A stretch of DNA of 64,000 nt from Diaporthe sp. PMI_573. Taxonomy: Eukaryota; Ascomycota; Sordariomycetes; Diaporthales; Diaporthaceae. The stretch lies in assembly GCA_021399435.1 (NCBI GenBank), contig JAJTUP010000099.1, positions 1-64,000 of the forward strand. Direction: 5' to 3'. The notes under the pieces were generated by a model. The model ran no database searches, was not told where the DNA came from, and was given only the letters and a program-made list of their open reading frames with translations. Positions 19,932 through 30,599 of this stretch are shown here, piece by piece. Each line of letters starts with the position of its first letter. The first letter of the stretch is position 1. A program made the translations under genes and the position numbers.

Positions 19932-22387
19932 ATGTCAGAAGCTTCGTACCCTCTCCCTCTAACTGGGAGCCAGCCGCACGTTCAATCCCACTTCGAAAGC
20001 AGCCCTTGCCCACGTCGGCCAACATCCTCCTCTTCATTCTCAGCAACTCCAAGCTCTTTCTTCTCGACAGTACCTTCCATTCCTGCCGGAGAAATCGATC
20101 TCGAAGCCAGCCCGAGCCACAGTGAGATTACGTATTTTCCGCATCACATCTTCAAACATAGCCTTCGGTTTGCCACTCCACCGAAGACAAAGCCTTCACG
20201 GAAAGCCTGGTGGTGGAAGAAAGGGCTCCGGGTCAAAGAGAAAGATGGGAGTGAACGACTCCGTTGGATCTGCCGTCTTTGTGCGAGGAGGAAGTGCCGG
20301 CTTCCTCTTGACTACAACTTTGCTTCAGATGGCACGGCGAACATCGAGAGACACCTCTTGAAGCATCATGGTATCTGTGTGAGCTTCAATTTACTATTCT
20401 TTCCTTCCATCTTAAAAGTCACTAACTTGCTGACGTTGTAGGACTTATCTGGCAATAAAACAAAGCCAATCTCCACTTCGAAGAGCCTTGCAACGATGTA
20501 TAGCATCAACACCGAAAGTAATGATGGACAGAATGTCCTGTACAATATGCTCAATAAAGCCGGAAAGACCAATGTACTGGATGAGCTCCTGATCGAATGG
20601 GTTACTACCGAGAACCTCCCTTTCCGTATCGTCGAGAGCAACAGTTTCCAGAATATCGTTCTCCACCTTAGCCCTGCCTTCAAAGGCCGAATACCTTCTG
20701 CAATGGTTCTTCGGGACAGGCTCGACAACTTGTACAAACAGGCACAAGGGCCAGTTACAGAGCTTCTCAAGACATCCTGGGGAAGAATTCACGTCACTTT
20801 TGATGGCTGGACATCTCGCAATCGTTTATCTTTGCTAGGAATAAATGTCTTCTTCATTGACGTAGATTGGAATCATCGCAAGTTGCTTCTTGGGTTGCCT
20901 CCAGTCCAAGGAAAACATACTGGAGACAATCTTGCGGACGAGGTGGCAAGTGTGCTTTCAGACTTCGGGATTGACTCTTCTCGATTAGGCTACTTCGTCC
21001 TTGACAACGCCTACAATAACGATACAGCAGTAGCGGCCCTTGCTGATGAATTCGACTTTGACCCAGAAGACCGCCGCCTTCGCTGCCTTGGCCATATCCT
21101 CAACCTAGTGGTGAAGCAGTTGATCTTTGGCGCCACTGCCGATGCGATTGACACTGAAGATGATGCTGACTTTGATTTCAACACTGTCAGCGATGAGTTG
21201 AAGCAGTGGAGGAGGAAAGGACCCATTGGACGGCTTCACAACTTCGTCGGCGCTATCAACAACTCCCCGCAGCTCGTTCAACTTCTCCTTGAATGGCAGA
21301 AGGAAGACATAGCCTCTGGCAACACAGCCCCATCGACAAAACAACCGGAAAGATTAGGAAGCCCCTTATGCCTGTGGCCGATAACGAGACTCGCTGGAAC
21401 TCGAGGTACTGGATGATGCAACGAGCGAAGTTTCTTCGTTCTTACTTTTCTCGATTGGTAATATATATCCAAGAACAATGGGAGCACGAGAAGCAGCTGA
21501 AGAAGGGTATGAAAAAGCTCACGATTCTTGACGATAAGCTGGGAGACAACGACTGGGATATTATCGAGGCGTTTCTGAAGGTTCTCGGTGCCTTTGACGC
21601 TATCTCGACCCGCCTACAGGGCAATGGCGAGCCTGCTAAGGATGGTCACATCCGGTCTGGCGCGTTTTGGGAATACTTTCTTAACCATCTCGAGAAGCTG
21701 AAGATGAATACTGACCTGGTCGATGGGCTTGACTCCAAGTCAGTCACTATGGTACAGAGCCACATTAATTTGGCTTGGGAGAAGCTTGACAGCTATTACC
21801 AGAAGCTGTGCCCGCCTGCGTACGCCTCTGCTATTGTTCTACACCCTTGTTATGGCTGGACGGCGCTGGCGAAGTATTTCAAGGGCAATCCTAATGCGAA
21901 GGAGTGCCTTTCAGAATATAAGCATTCCGTGAAGAAGTTGTGGGAGAAAGACTATCAGAATATGCCCTTGAAGTCCGCCGACGCTGCCTCTTCATCGTCG
22001 ACATCTACTTCCCAGAAGGGACGCAGTGAATTCGAAACCTTCCTTGATTCAGCAATGGAAGACGATGAGGATGAGATGGTGGCCATTGATGCCGGCACGG
22101 TTCCCTTCCTTGACGAGTACGAGAGGTATTGTAGGACTTGGAAGCGTGCGGATCCTCAGCTCTATCGAGAGAACCCGTATCTTTGGTGGAAGGCACACGA
22201 GAAGGAATACCCAAGGCTTTCTCGTATGGCCAGCGACGTCTTGTCGATCCCAGCGATGTCGACGCAAACAGAGCGAGAATTCAGCTCTTGTGGGCGCATG
22301 GTGGGCGTATTGAGGACTAGGTTGGACCGTTGGAGCATTGGGATGTTGCAGTGTGTTCGTTCATGGAAGAAAGACGGTATTATATAG
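19932..22387 (+). pseudogene. hAT transposase copy B, one frameshift
   Basis: Exon 1 19932-20378 (in-frame ATG also at 19890) encodes a BED zinc finger (CRLCARRKC ... HLLKHHGIC). A 63-bp intron (GTGAGC...TAG) is in the same place as in copies A and D. Exon 2 starts at 20442 and shows LIEWVTTENLPF, the first catalytic motif VTFDGWTSRNRLSLLGINVF, HTGDNLADEV, the second motif FVLDNAYNNDTA, and HILNLVVKQLIFG. Between about 21300 and 21345 the frame shifts. The rest, from KIRKPLMPVADNETRWNSRY to the dimerisation end (PAMSTQTEREFSSCG ... SWKKDGII), is open to 22387. All three catalytic residues are thus present and only the frameshift disables it. Confidence 0.85.
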
Positions 22388-22629
22388 TTTGGCAGCCCGG
22401 ATAAGACTCTCCAACTCTCCCACAGTCTCTGGGGTTCACTGCCACGGTGTGGACGCAAACTGTCAGAAACTGGTTGTTTCCATCCCTGATGTTGTGGATG
22501 GATTGCCAACTCATCCAACTCCAACCAATCCTGGGTTCAGGTTGGTTGGATCCAACCAATCCTGGCTGTGAAAGTGTCCAATCGATCCAATCGAAGGGTT
22601 GGGTTGGTTGGGTTGGTTGGAAGGAAGTA

Positions 22630-23190
22630 CCAGACCTTTTTGCAAAGAATACACGCAGGCGCACCGTATTAATTTTGCAGAAAGGGTATCTTGGGGGTTT
22701 GAATGCATATCTCATTGTAGCGAGGGGCCGCAAAGACTGTTGTTGGGGGCGTGATGTTTCTAGCTAAGTTTAGGTATCCTTATAAGCCCAGAAAAACATA
22801 GCTTAGCATAAGGGCTTACCTATATTCTCAACCATACTGGCTCAAAACTTATATTTCTCTATAACACTTGTTAGAAGTCATCGGAATTTATTATATTTTC
22901 TTCCGAACCCCTGGAGCCAAGTTCCAAGATTAATGCCCAGTTCGCCTCGTACGATCCACTCGTTTTTACCCTATACGCAGTGCTGCTAGAGGCCGCCCGT
23001 TGCCTATTTTCTGCGATTATTAACGTTAGTGGAAGGAGTCTCTCGCTGCCTTGATCTGTCTGAACCGTTCCTGTCAAGCGCAGGTTCGATGACCAGGGAT
23101 AAGAAGTGGAAAAAGTTATTGGTCATGCAAGGTCCGTTGGCGGATTTCTAGGCAGCAAAGCCGGCCCTTGCCTCGGTGCTCAAACCCCCC
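22630..23190. other. Intergenic, no gene recognised
   Basis: Between hAT copy B and the next gene. No coding signal on either strand. Confidence 0.4.
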
Positions 23191-23200
23191 ACAAAAACTA

Positions 23201-23207
23201 TATAAAG
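23201..23207 (+). promoter_or_regulatory. TATA box
   Basis: CTATATAAAG context about 100 bp before the ATG at 23307, properly placed for the 23307-24107 gene. Confidence 0.5.
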
Positions 23208-23306
23208 CGACCACAGTCCAGGCACGCCTAGTAATCAATTGGTGCTTCAGATGCATCGTCTTCGAATTATCTATTCCCACAACACTTACCATATATTGTC
23301 CGCAAA

Positions 23307-24107
23307 ATGAAACGCTATGCGCTTAGTTCTACGTCGACTCGTCGTGGCAATGCCCAGGACGACCAGGTTGAGTCCATTCCTGACAGCGTGCCTGCTCCCA
23401 AGAGGCAAAGGATTGCACCTGGCGAGCCGCCCGCGAAGCAGCTTGAACGGCTTCTATGCAGCAAGAAACCTAGTCACGACTTCAACTTGTTGGGAACTCA
23501 GCAGCAACAGCTCTTGTTTAGTTATCTACTGGGGGAATACCAGCACCTCCGAAATTATCTCCATGAGAGCCATTGCCCCGAAGCAGACAGAGCTGTCGTT
23601 CTGCACAATCGCGATCGGTTTTCTCAAGAAGCCGCCGATACCCTACTGGAGAGACCTCGAATTGACTGGAGCTATGCGGACGACAGTTTTGAACCCGTGG
23701 AACGTATCCGGTGGTGCTCCTTTGACCTGTTTCGACCAAGCGCACCGCAACAAAGCCTTCAACTCGAAGTCTGCACGTCTGGAGACGAACGTCGAAAACA
23801 CGCAGTCGGGAAGAGCTTCTTCTTGCATGACGCCATTTCCTCACAATTATTGTACTACCGTCTGGCGGTTGTGTTCGGTATGCCGGAGCCCGTGATAACT
23901 GACGAGTACAAGACCTGCTGGTCGGTCGTCCTACAATTTAGGGATAAGACGGGGCGGCTAGAACTGAGCGACAGCAAAGGCGGGGCGTGGGCGGCGTTTT
24001 GCGGGAGTGAAGATGCCAGTAAAGCTGCATTGTGGTTCCTGGGATGGATAGTAAGCGACCAAGTTCCGCATACCTATGATGGTGTTCTGGCCGGATGTAC
24101 AGCTTAG
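23307..24107 (+). CDS. Uncharacterised intronless fungal protein, 266 aa
   Basis: A complete frame with a TATA box upstream and even codon use. The N terminus is basic and includes a likely nuclear localisation stretch (PAPKRQRIAPG, residues about 29-39). The middle (LLFSYLLGEYQHLRNYL) is helical. The C-terminal third (CWSVVLQFRDKTGRLELSD, KGGAWAAFCGSEDASKAALW, VPHTYDGVLAG) looks like a compact alpha/beta domain that I believe recurs in orphan proteins of filamentous fungi. No signal peptide or membrane span. I do not recognise a function. Confidence 0.7.
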   Translation: MKRYALSSTSTRRGNAQDDQVESIPDSVPAPKRQRIAPGEPPAKQLERLLCSKKPSHDFNLLGTQQQQLLFSYLLGEYQHLRNYLHESHCPEADRAVVLHNRDRFSQEAADTLLERPRIDWSYADDSFEPVERIRWCSFDLFRPSAPQQSLQLEVCTSGDERRKHAVGKSFFLHDAISSQLLYYRLAVVFGMPEPVITDEYKTCWSVVLQFRDKTGRLELSDSKGGAWAAFCGSEDASKAALWFLGWIVSDQVPHTYDGVLAGCTA

Positions 24108-24350
24108 TCGCATAGAATTATGATTGGCATACGGAGGTAAAAGAAATTGATTTCACGTACTGTGATATATGAATCCATGCCTGACTCTTAGGAGGGGAGT
24201 GGCAGGGACTCTCGTTGAGAGGGGAGGGTACATCGATCAAGTGGGGGACCAAAATAATTGCATATTATGTTGGAATAGCACTGGGTTGAGTCGTACGCCG
24301 TGAGGCACAAGATAATGACTAAGCAGTATTTGGGGCTGCGGCGTAACTAC

Positions 24351-24450
24351 TTATCATTAGTTAGAGAGAAGAAGCAAGCAATGAACAACCAACCGAACCA
24401 TCGTCAACGCGATACCACGTACGTACGTACAAGAAAGCCCATTCAACACG
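24351..24450 (+). repeat. Diverged copy of the F-box gene leader
   Basis: GTTAGAGAGAAGAAGCAAGC, then AACCAACC, CATCGTC and the ACGTACGTACGTACAA block, in the same order as at 16025-16104. No F-box coding region follows, so this is a relic of a duplicated gene or of a repeat that carried the leader. Confidence 0.4.
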
Positions 24451-24612
24451 TAGCGTATATAAGAAAAGCAGTGAAAACAAAAGACTTGAAAAGGTATAAG
24501 ACATCGCACTGTTGTCACGCCGCCTGCAAATCGTGAAAGGAATCTGTGTTTGAGCTAATACGATAGAAAATGGATCGGTCTACTCTATTGGCCCAAGCAC
24601 AAAACTAATTGC

Positions 24613-25060
24613 CTACAGTCTGACATAAGTACTGTACCATATCGGATATAGCAGGATAGCAGAGATGATATCAGGATAGCATATCAGGATAGGCAAGTCT
24701 ACCGGCGTGTCCCAGGACGCATCGATGGATCCCAGCAGAAGCTTCAGGGTCCAGAAGTCGGCCGTCAGCGCCATCGAAGGGTTGATGCGGGTCATCTCTT
24801 GCTGCTCGATCTCGAGGGATGCGGTGACGTCCACGAGTCTTCCAATCTGTGGATGAGTGTCGAGATTGTTGAGGAATTGACGCGCCTCCTCGTCCTCGCC
24901 CACCTGGGTGAACTGGTAAGCGACCGCGCCGGCGCCCAGCGAAGTGCGGGATAGCTCGTCCGAAGCGTCCTTGATGGCTCGGAAGATGGTGTCATTAACG
25001 ATGCAGGCTACGACCAGAGACAGTGGCGGACCTGAATATCCGTAGAGACCGAGGCTTGGG
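24613..25060 (-). pseudogene. C-terminal fragment of a von Willebrand factor A-like protein
   Basis: An open minus-strand frame reads GPSLGLYGYSGPPLS, VNDTIFRAIKDASDELS, then YQFTQVGEDEEARQFLNNLD followed by RLVDVTASLE. The last segment fits the end of fungal vWA domains, where xxFxQxGxDxxAxxFLxxLD precedes DIVD. There is no start codon or metal-binding DxSxS motif in this stretch, so it is a fragment. Another vWA fragment lies on the same strand at 30177-30530. Confidence 0.45.
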
Positions 25061-25190
25061 CCTTGGTTGGCGCGAGGGTAAGAGGCACTGTATTTGAATA
25101 GACTTTTTCTTTTTTCTTTTATGGTTATTATGAAATACAGAGGGACCAGATTAGTTGAGTTCCAGTGTCACGACTTCTCCCACAGGTTTA

Positions 25191-26062
25191 TCAGTTGTAT
25201 TTCGGTGTCCTGGTTTCGCGCTGGCGTAGTTCTCTCCTCTCCCCTCGAGCCCACTCAGACTTCTCTTTATACTTCCTTCTCTTTTTCTCTCTCGCCTCTA
25301 ATTCTTTGAATTCTTCAATGTCATAACGCCTGTCCGTCTCTATAGCCTTTCTTGTTCGAATATTTAGAGATAGGCTGATATGAGGAGAAGTAATGGCAAG
25401 GCTGAAGTCAAAGAGTCGGCCACCGCGGTAGTTGTCTTCTCGAATGTCCATGTTGTATATTCCCAGTCCATTCAGCTTAGTAATGTTCTCTCTCATTTTT
25501 GAAAGTGTCTTTCGACCGCAGACTGAATGGTAGATAATATAGTCCTTAAGAATCGCTCGCAACGGCTGACCTTCGTGTTCTTCCTGCCGATTCCAATCGT
25601 TGATCCCGAACTGTTGATGGATACGGCGCTCCAGTGATGCCGGCAAAAACGTGTAGCCATGGCATCGAACTGCCAGTTCGTTATCCTTGATGTGTTCCGT
25701 AAGCAAACCGAATGCGCGGCACTCCGCATAGAATGGATCCCGTTGATGTCGCACAACGTCGACTGTTAGAAAGTGTTCCCGGCCATACGCGAAGGGTTGT
25801 AGTTCATCGATGGTGAAGAAGTTAAACTTGGGATATGTCAGATAGACACTATGGTGTCGCGTTTTCCGTGACTCACGATTTTCAAAGCATATTTCTTTCG
25901 CCGGATGTTCACTTGAAATACCCTGCTATGGCCAATAGAACCAGAGCAATGACTTTTTTGACTCTGATCTGGCCGTAGAAGTCGCACGAGCTCGAACTTC
26001 TCTATATCTCCGTGGAAAGGGGCCAATTTTGGCCCCCTTATATGTGGAATCAAATCTGACAT
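25191..26062 (-). CDS. FTA2-like protein (kinetochore Sim4 complex subunit family)
   Basis: Two exons, 26062-25877 and 25826-25191, with a 50-bp intron (GTGAGT...AAG, phase 0), 273 aa. Exon 1 has PKLAPFHGDIEKFELVRLL and GSIGHSRVFQVNIRRKKYAL with a kinase-like glycine loop and lysine. Exon 2 continues FFTIDELQPFAYGREHF, DPFYAECRAFGLLTEH, AVRCHGYTFLP, and NITKLNGLGIYNMDIREDNY, which mirrors the HRD-like part of a kinase fold. This series is what I know of the fungal FTA2 family, named after a Sim4 kinetochore subunit. Copies in variable regions often have no shown kinetochore role. The tail after residue 225 is very basic (EAREKKRRKYKEKSEW). Confidence 0.65.
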
Positions 26063-26069
26063 GAAGTGT

Positions 26070-27320
26070 GTTGTTGTGTTCCTGAGTTATACCAACTCAT
26101 GGGATGCAATCTCTGGTGATTCGAGACTTGGAGTGGAATGCTAAAGAGGGGAAACCTGGTTGATCGTAATAAATTGTGTGACTTAATGAGAGAGGACCAG
26201 TGACTGCATCCACATTGTACCGAGTACGGGGTAGATTAGAAGGAATCCGGATATTCGCGCCCAAAAAAATGGATGGCGCGCCCAATTTCATGACTAATCA
26301 TGCCGCCCCATGTGCCCGAATTAAAAAACACTACGGGTTCGCCATACAAAAAATTAATGTGACTACAGGGGAAGGCGCACGTCCGCCGGGGGAAGTTGGA
26401 AGTTGGAAGCTGGGCGTGGTGGGCAAGTTGGCGGCTCCCTTGCGCTGAGTAGCCTTTCGGTACAAAGCTTGTGGGTTGCTGCACGTGTTGAGAAGAGGGC
26501 GCGGTTTTAAGTGGTCGGCTCTGGGTGGGTGGATGAAGAGACTTGGCCAATAGGACGTGTGTGTGCTACCTTTGCTTTTGCGTAGCCAATAAGACTATGC
26601 AGCAGGCTTTGAGGAGCTGACGCCATTTTTAGTGGCACGATTTGAAGAGCTTAATGCGGAACTAAGAGACCTAGCCAATAGAGCGAGGGTCATAATTGAG
26701 ACAGGGATCAGGGGACTGAGACTAGCAGAGATCACAATACAAAGAGGGAAAGATTGTCAATTTGAGTAGTTATAAGAAGCTGAAGTTGAGGTAGAAGTTG
26801 AGGTAGAAGTTAATGAAGACATGATATATTGAACCAGCAAATGTTTCAATAAAAAATGGGAGAGCAGTTAAGATTACTACTCTGTGTGTGAGAGAGAGAG
26901 GGAGAGCAATTGTAAGATAAGCCTGCAAGATTGGCATGCAAAATGTACAGAACAGAGAAGAGACACATCTGATATTTATGATCGATTAAATGATATCGTA
27001 TATACAATGCGAAGATTGATACCACTCGGTAAAGATATTGTATTTCGTTGCTCAGAGAGGATGCAGCATCGCCGATCTCCATCTAACATTTTCAGCCAAG
27101 AGCAACTGTCCCTGCCGATGTGGATACTCGCACAATTGAATTGATCAATTAACGGTAAACAGATTTGCTTTTTCCATAAGTACAAAGGATTGGGCAAAAT
27201 GTCAGCACATGGGGAAAGCAAAAAGCATCTTACTCTTTACTTTATTTAGGTTCAGCTAAGAATAGGAAGAGGAAAAGGGGAAAGGGGGGATGATTAATGG
27301 TGCCTTGCCACCTACATCAC
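26070..27320. other. Repeat-bearing intergenic DNA
   Basis: No gene. It contains the GTTGGAA cassette (26366-26424), an AG-rich tract at about 26886-26905 and two copies of GTTGAGGTAGAA near 26785-26810. Confidence 0.4.
26366..26424 (+). repeat. GTTGGAA minisatellite cassette, short copy
   Basis: GGGGAAGGCGCACGTCCGCC, then GGGGGAA, GTTGGAA twice and GCTGGGCGT. The same cassette with more GTTGGAA units lies at 29723-29796. Confidence 0.7.
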
Positions 27321-27329
27321 AGTTAAAAT

Positions 27330-27960
27330 GCATATCCACGCTCTTAATATTCTTCCTAGCCAGCCCCACGACTTATCTGCCCAGCAGCCCCGGGTCGTCT
27401 CTTCGCTTAGTTGCTCTAGCCTCTGCTGGACCTGGGGTTCCCCCTTAGCCCTCGCCTATTGCCGACAGTCTGACATATACCAACTTATTAAGCCAACCGG
27501 CTTCTTGCTGGAACTCTTCCTTCACTCCCTAATCGGATACATAGTCGTCGTTATCGGGATGCATCATGCTACTAACAATATACTTGGCCTCTTCGCAGTC
27601 TTCGGTCTTGTAGAATTTCAGCCCAAAGCTGGACATGAATGTTAGCGAGTCACCTTAATGCTTCTTGATGAACTTGAGTTCGTCGGCGTTAAAATACTCG
27701 TTAGCTAGCTGCCCTTCTGGGCGGTCATCGTTAGGGTAGTCCTGACTGATATCACTGTCGTCGCTGTCGTCGCTATCGTCGCTATCGTCGCTGTCGTCGC
27801 TGTCGTCGCTGTGACTGCCGGCCAGGATGGCCCGGAGGATACTACGACCCTCTTCGCGATCCTCTTTCTTGTTAATATTGAGACCGTCGCTCGCTAGAAA
27901 CCTGAATTCGCTGCCCCATTGTTTCTTGAGCCACTACATTTCCTCGATCGAAAGTATTAG
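27330..27960 (-). pseudogene. Decayed repeat protein with Asp-Ser linker
   Basis: Read on the minus strand, one frame is recognisable through four stops. Two related segments of about 40 residues, WLKKQWGSEFRFLASDGLNI... ending SILRAILA, and FIKKH stop GDSLTFMSSFGLKF... ending YIVSSMM, are separated by a run of six or seven DDS/SDD triplets encoded by TGTCGTCGC repeats at 27752-27810. The pattern is W/FxKKxxGxxxxFxxSxGLxxxxxEDxEEAxxIxxxMx. I do not know the family. The stops and the missing start make it a pseudogene. Confidence 0.45.
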
Positions 27961-28109
27961 AAATCACAAGTGTGAGGCGACCAAGTCGGTAGCAAGGTGT
28001 GGAAGAAGGAGGAACATTCTACAAGAGATCATAACTGTACATAAAGAGTGGTCCCCCTACTGTACAATCAGGATGAATTAAGCAACTTGAATCTTGTCAT
28101 TTCAACAGA

Positions 28110-28620
28110 AAGTGGGACTACCTCCGCCGGCTGCAGGTCTTGGCCGGCACGCGATGCCTCCCATTTCTCCCGCTCACTGTCGGCCCATCGCACGTTCATC
28201 CAGTACATTGCCGACGGATCAAAGGGCGTAGGGCCAACCCGAGGCCCAACCGGTGGGCCGCTCAACCTCACCTGGAAGAATTTGCCGTGGGGGTCAAAGT
28301 AGGCAACGGTCCTACCCTGTTTATCGATGATGGTGCCTTTTGTGTTTTGCGCAGTAGATCCCGTATGGATATCGTATTCGTCTAGAATCGGACTTCCAAT
28401 GACATTACAGATGCCTGTGGGGATGTGAAGGACATTGCGCAGTCATAGGATGCCACGGGGTCGCGGACCAGTCGCCCTCGGACTTCGTTTAACCGGAAGT
28501 CCGACCGTGCCAATCCCCACAACCGGCGTTTGAATCCCTCCCGTCAAGTGGCCGACCGTGGAGTTTAGAGGTGTGTAGTCGGCGCCAAACCACGACCGAT
28601 CCTTGGCGGCACTAAAAATC
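28110..28620 (-). pseudogene. Retropepsin-like (copia gag-pol derived) orphan gene, decayed
   Basis: The minus strand reads AAKDRSWFGADYTPLNSTVG, PVVGIGTVGLPVKRSP, a stop in place of a residue before LRNVLHIPTGICNVIGSP, then ILDEYDIHTGSTAQNTKGTI, GRTVAYFDPHGKFFQVRLSG and a Trp-rich end. The GIGTVxLPV ... LRLxNVLHxPxxxCNxxG pattern is that of the protease / GAG-pre-integrase part of copia retroelements and of the domesticated orphans derived from it in fungi. The in-frame TAG and the ragged N terminus show decay. Confidence 0.5.
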
Positions 28621-28679
28621 GATTAGATAGACGTCAACTAAAGCTGCACTTCGACTTCCGCTTGGCCACTACTCCAACG

Positions 28680-28990
28680 GGTGCCCAAATACCAATCGAA
28701 AAGAAGAAGAGGGTCAAGAAGAGGCCTTGGCAGAGGCATAATGTGAGCCGCCGAGGACTTCCCTGCACTGCGGCATTCGCATGCACCGATTACAAAATCC
28801 AAGGCGAAAGAAACCCTCCTCCAGATTGCGCTGGAGCTGCGAGGAACCGGGACAAAGCTGAATACCAAGACTGGACAACTCGAGCCACGAAAGTGCGATC
28901 CATATAGCCTGTATGTGCAGCTATCGCGGTGCAAATCGCTGGATGGTATTATTGCTGTGAAAGGCGCGTGTGGAGGATATAGTCGGGAAT
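28680..28990 (+). pseudogene. PIF1-like DNA helicase, C-terminal relic
   Basis: RGLPCTAAFACTDYKIQG (from about 28752) fits the helicase motif V region, where PIF1 proteins have AxTxHKxQGxTL. After a frame change near 28820 the text TLLQIALELRGT and then CDPYSLYVQLSRCKSLDGI (about 28889-28945) matches the YVALSRxxSLxGL motif VI region. It is the C-terminal end of a PIF1/Helitron-type helicase. At least one frameshift and several stops after 28950 make it a relic. It lies head to head with the retropepsin-like relic, as if both came from one inserted block. Confidence 0.6.
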
Positions 28991-29305
28991 AAAATACCAC
29001 AGGAAACGTATGTATTGATAGATTCCGCAGGGGACGATGATGTCCCCCGCCCGGAACGTCCGGTTCGCGTTCCATGACGATGATGACGTCTGAAGCGGGG
29101 TTCTCAGCACCAGACATCCACCAAAGACCCAGCATCTCCGCCAAGTGGCTACCAGGTATTCCAAAAGGGATGAAGGAGATCAATAATGAGATTTCGAGAA
29201 AAATCAATCCACTGTTTCCTATAACGTTATATATATTATATATTAAAAATCTGATCTAATGCAATAGATTTCACCTAACTCAAGCAGAAACAGGAATATC
29301 ACAAA

Positions 29306-29436
29306 ATGCAAACGACAAGAGCAACGACAAGAGCAACGACAAGAGCAACGACAAGAGCAACGACAAGAGCAACGACAAGAGCAACGACAAGAGCAACGAC
29401 AAGAGCAACGACAAGAGCAACGACAAGAGCAACGAC
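29306..29436 (+). repeat. 12-bp minisatellite, unit ACAAGAGCAACG
   Basis: About ten nearly perfect copies of ACAAGAGCAACG. On the minus strand it gives an artefactual Cys-Arg-Cys-Ser repeat, which is not a gene. Confidence 0.9.
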
Positions 29437-29546
29437 ATTTTATTATAAATTGAAGCTCACGTGAATCCCACGTGATTCTGAACAGAAAAATCCCAGCCAA
29501 TGAAGGCTTCTTTGCACTTGATATCGGGGGGGGGGAGGGTTCATCC

Positions 29547-29612
29547 ACATGTGCCAAATGAGAGTGGGAGGATTAGGACCACATGTGCCAAATGAGAGTG
29601 GGAGGATTCGGA
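29547..29612 (+). repeat. 33-bp tandem duplication
   Basis: Two consecutive copies containing CACATGTGCCAAATGAGAG and TGGGAGGATT, differing at one base (TTAGG / TTCGG). Confidence 0.85.
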
Positions 29613-29722
29613 CCATTAGAGGGACCCGGATGGGGTTAATCCGGACCAACAGGAGGTGCAGTTGCGCTTCCGAATCGGGTAATCAGGATTTTGGGGGTGA
29701 GAAATCTCAGAGCTTAAGAAGA

Positions 29723-29796
29723 CAGGGGAAGGCGCACGTCCGCCGGGGGAAGTTGGAAGTTGGAAGTTGGAAGTTGGAAGTTGGAAGCTGGGCGTT
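29723..29796 (+). repeat. GTTGGAA minisatellite cassette, long copy
   Basis: Same flanks as 26366-26424 (GGGGAAGGCGCACGTCCGCC ... GCTGGGCGT) but with about five GTTGGAA units instead of two. Confidence 0.7.
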
Positions 29797-30176
29797 GTCT
29801 CTTAAGTCTCCTCAAAGCCCGTGCGCCTTCCGTTTCCGGCTTATGTCCTCTCCTCATCTGTCCTCCACTTGCGGATTCCCGTGGGTTAGTGGTTAGCAAG
29901 CCAGCTTGAAGGCCATTCTCCAAGTGTCCAATGCCCTATTCTCGGCGGTTGAAGCGTGCTTACTGGGCGTGGCACGAGGTGATTGAGGTTGGTCGGGTTA
30001 GTATGTTTGTTCAGGGGGTTCCGTTCTGTGATTGGTCCGCATCTAGGCGACCCGTAGCGGTTGCAAACCGTATCGTTGCGCGCACTGCGTCCATGTTCGG
30101 GGTCCAGCTCTTATCGTCTGATGGCGACTTTCCTCCCAGGAAGAAAGAGAGGTTGCTTCGGTGGGTTTCTGTACAT

Positions 30177-30530
30177 TTAGAGAATGGAATATCCCTGGTT
30201 GTTCATATCAAAGGTATAATGCTTCTTTCGGAGTCTAAAAGTCCCTATCATGCCTGCACCAGGGATGAAGGTGTAGTTACCTCCTCCAAACTCTGCGATG
30301 AGGTTCAGCAGTCCCGACCTGAGGATGTAACCAAAACCAGAAGTAGGGATGGAAGGCACCATATCGCCCATCGCCTTGAGCGCCGGCACGTATTCTTGCG
30401 AGGGACACATATGGTTCGGCTTCCCATCCGTCAAAACCATGACAGCAGGGAGACGGCCTGTGTTTGCTCCGTCCTTGAAGAGGTTGATGCCATCTCGCAA
30501 GCCGTGCCACAGATTTGCACACCAGACCAT
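30177..30530 (-). pseudogene. vWA-domain fragment
   Basis: About 117 open codons on the minus strand: LWHGLRDGINLFKD, GRLPAVMVLTDGKPNHMCPS, YVPALKAMGDMVPSIPTSGF, then GYILRSGLLNLIAEFGGGNY and FIPGAGMIGT. VMVLTDGxPN is the conserved core strand of the vWA (integrin I-like) domain, and GLLxxIAExGGGxYxFIPDAGMIGTVF is common in the fungal vWA family. The MIDAS DxSxS motif upstream and everything after MIGT are missing, so it is a fragment of a larger gene. Confidence 0.6.
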
Positions 30531-30599
30531 GAGAAGAACGATTAGCTACGACGGTCTGGATAATACACCATTTGATAGCGACTGTCAATTCAATCAGCT

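Larger units (their letters stand above)
19435..22623. mobile_element. hAT transposon copy B, nearly full length
   Basis: About 3.2 kb. The left 130 bp (19435-19565) and right 130 bp (22490-22623) are dense in CCAACCAACC / GGTTGGTTGG. Read inward, both ends begin CTTCCAACCAAC or a close form, suggesting a short imperfect inverted repeat. I could not find a clean 8-bp target duplication, so the limits are approximate. A two-exon transposase gene lies inside with one frameshift. Confidence 0.7.

Noticed and set aside
29300..29450. CRISPR-like array
   Set aside because: Contiguous 12-bp tandem units without spacers, in a eukaryotic genome.
29243..29557. A Cys-Arg-Cys-Ser repeat protein on the minus strand
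   Set aside because: It is the translation of the 12-bp ACAAGAGCAACG minisatellite; no flanking coding context.
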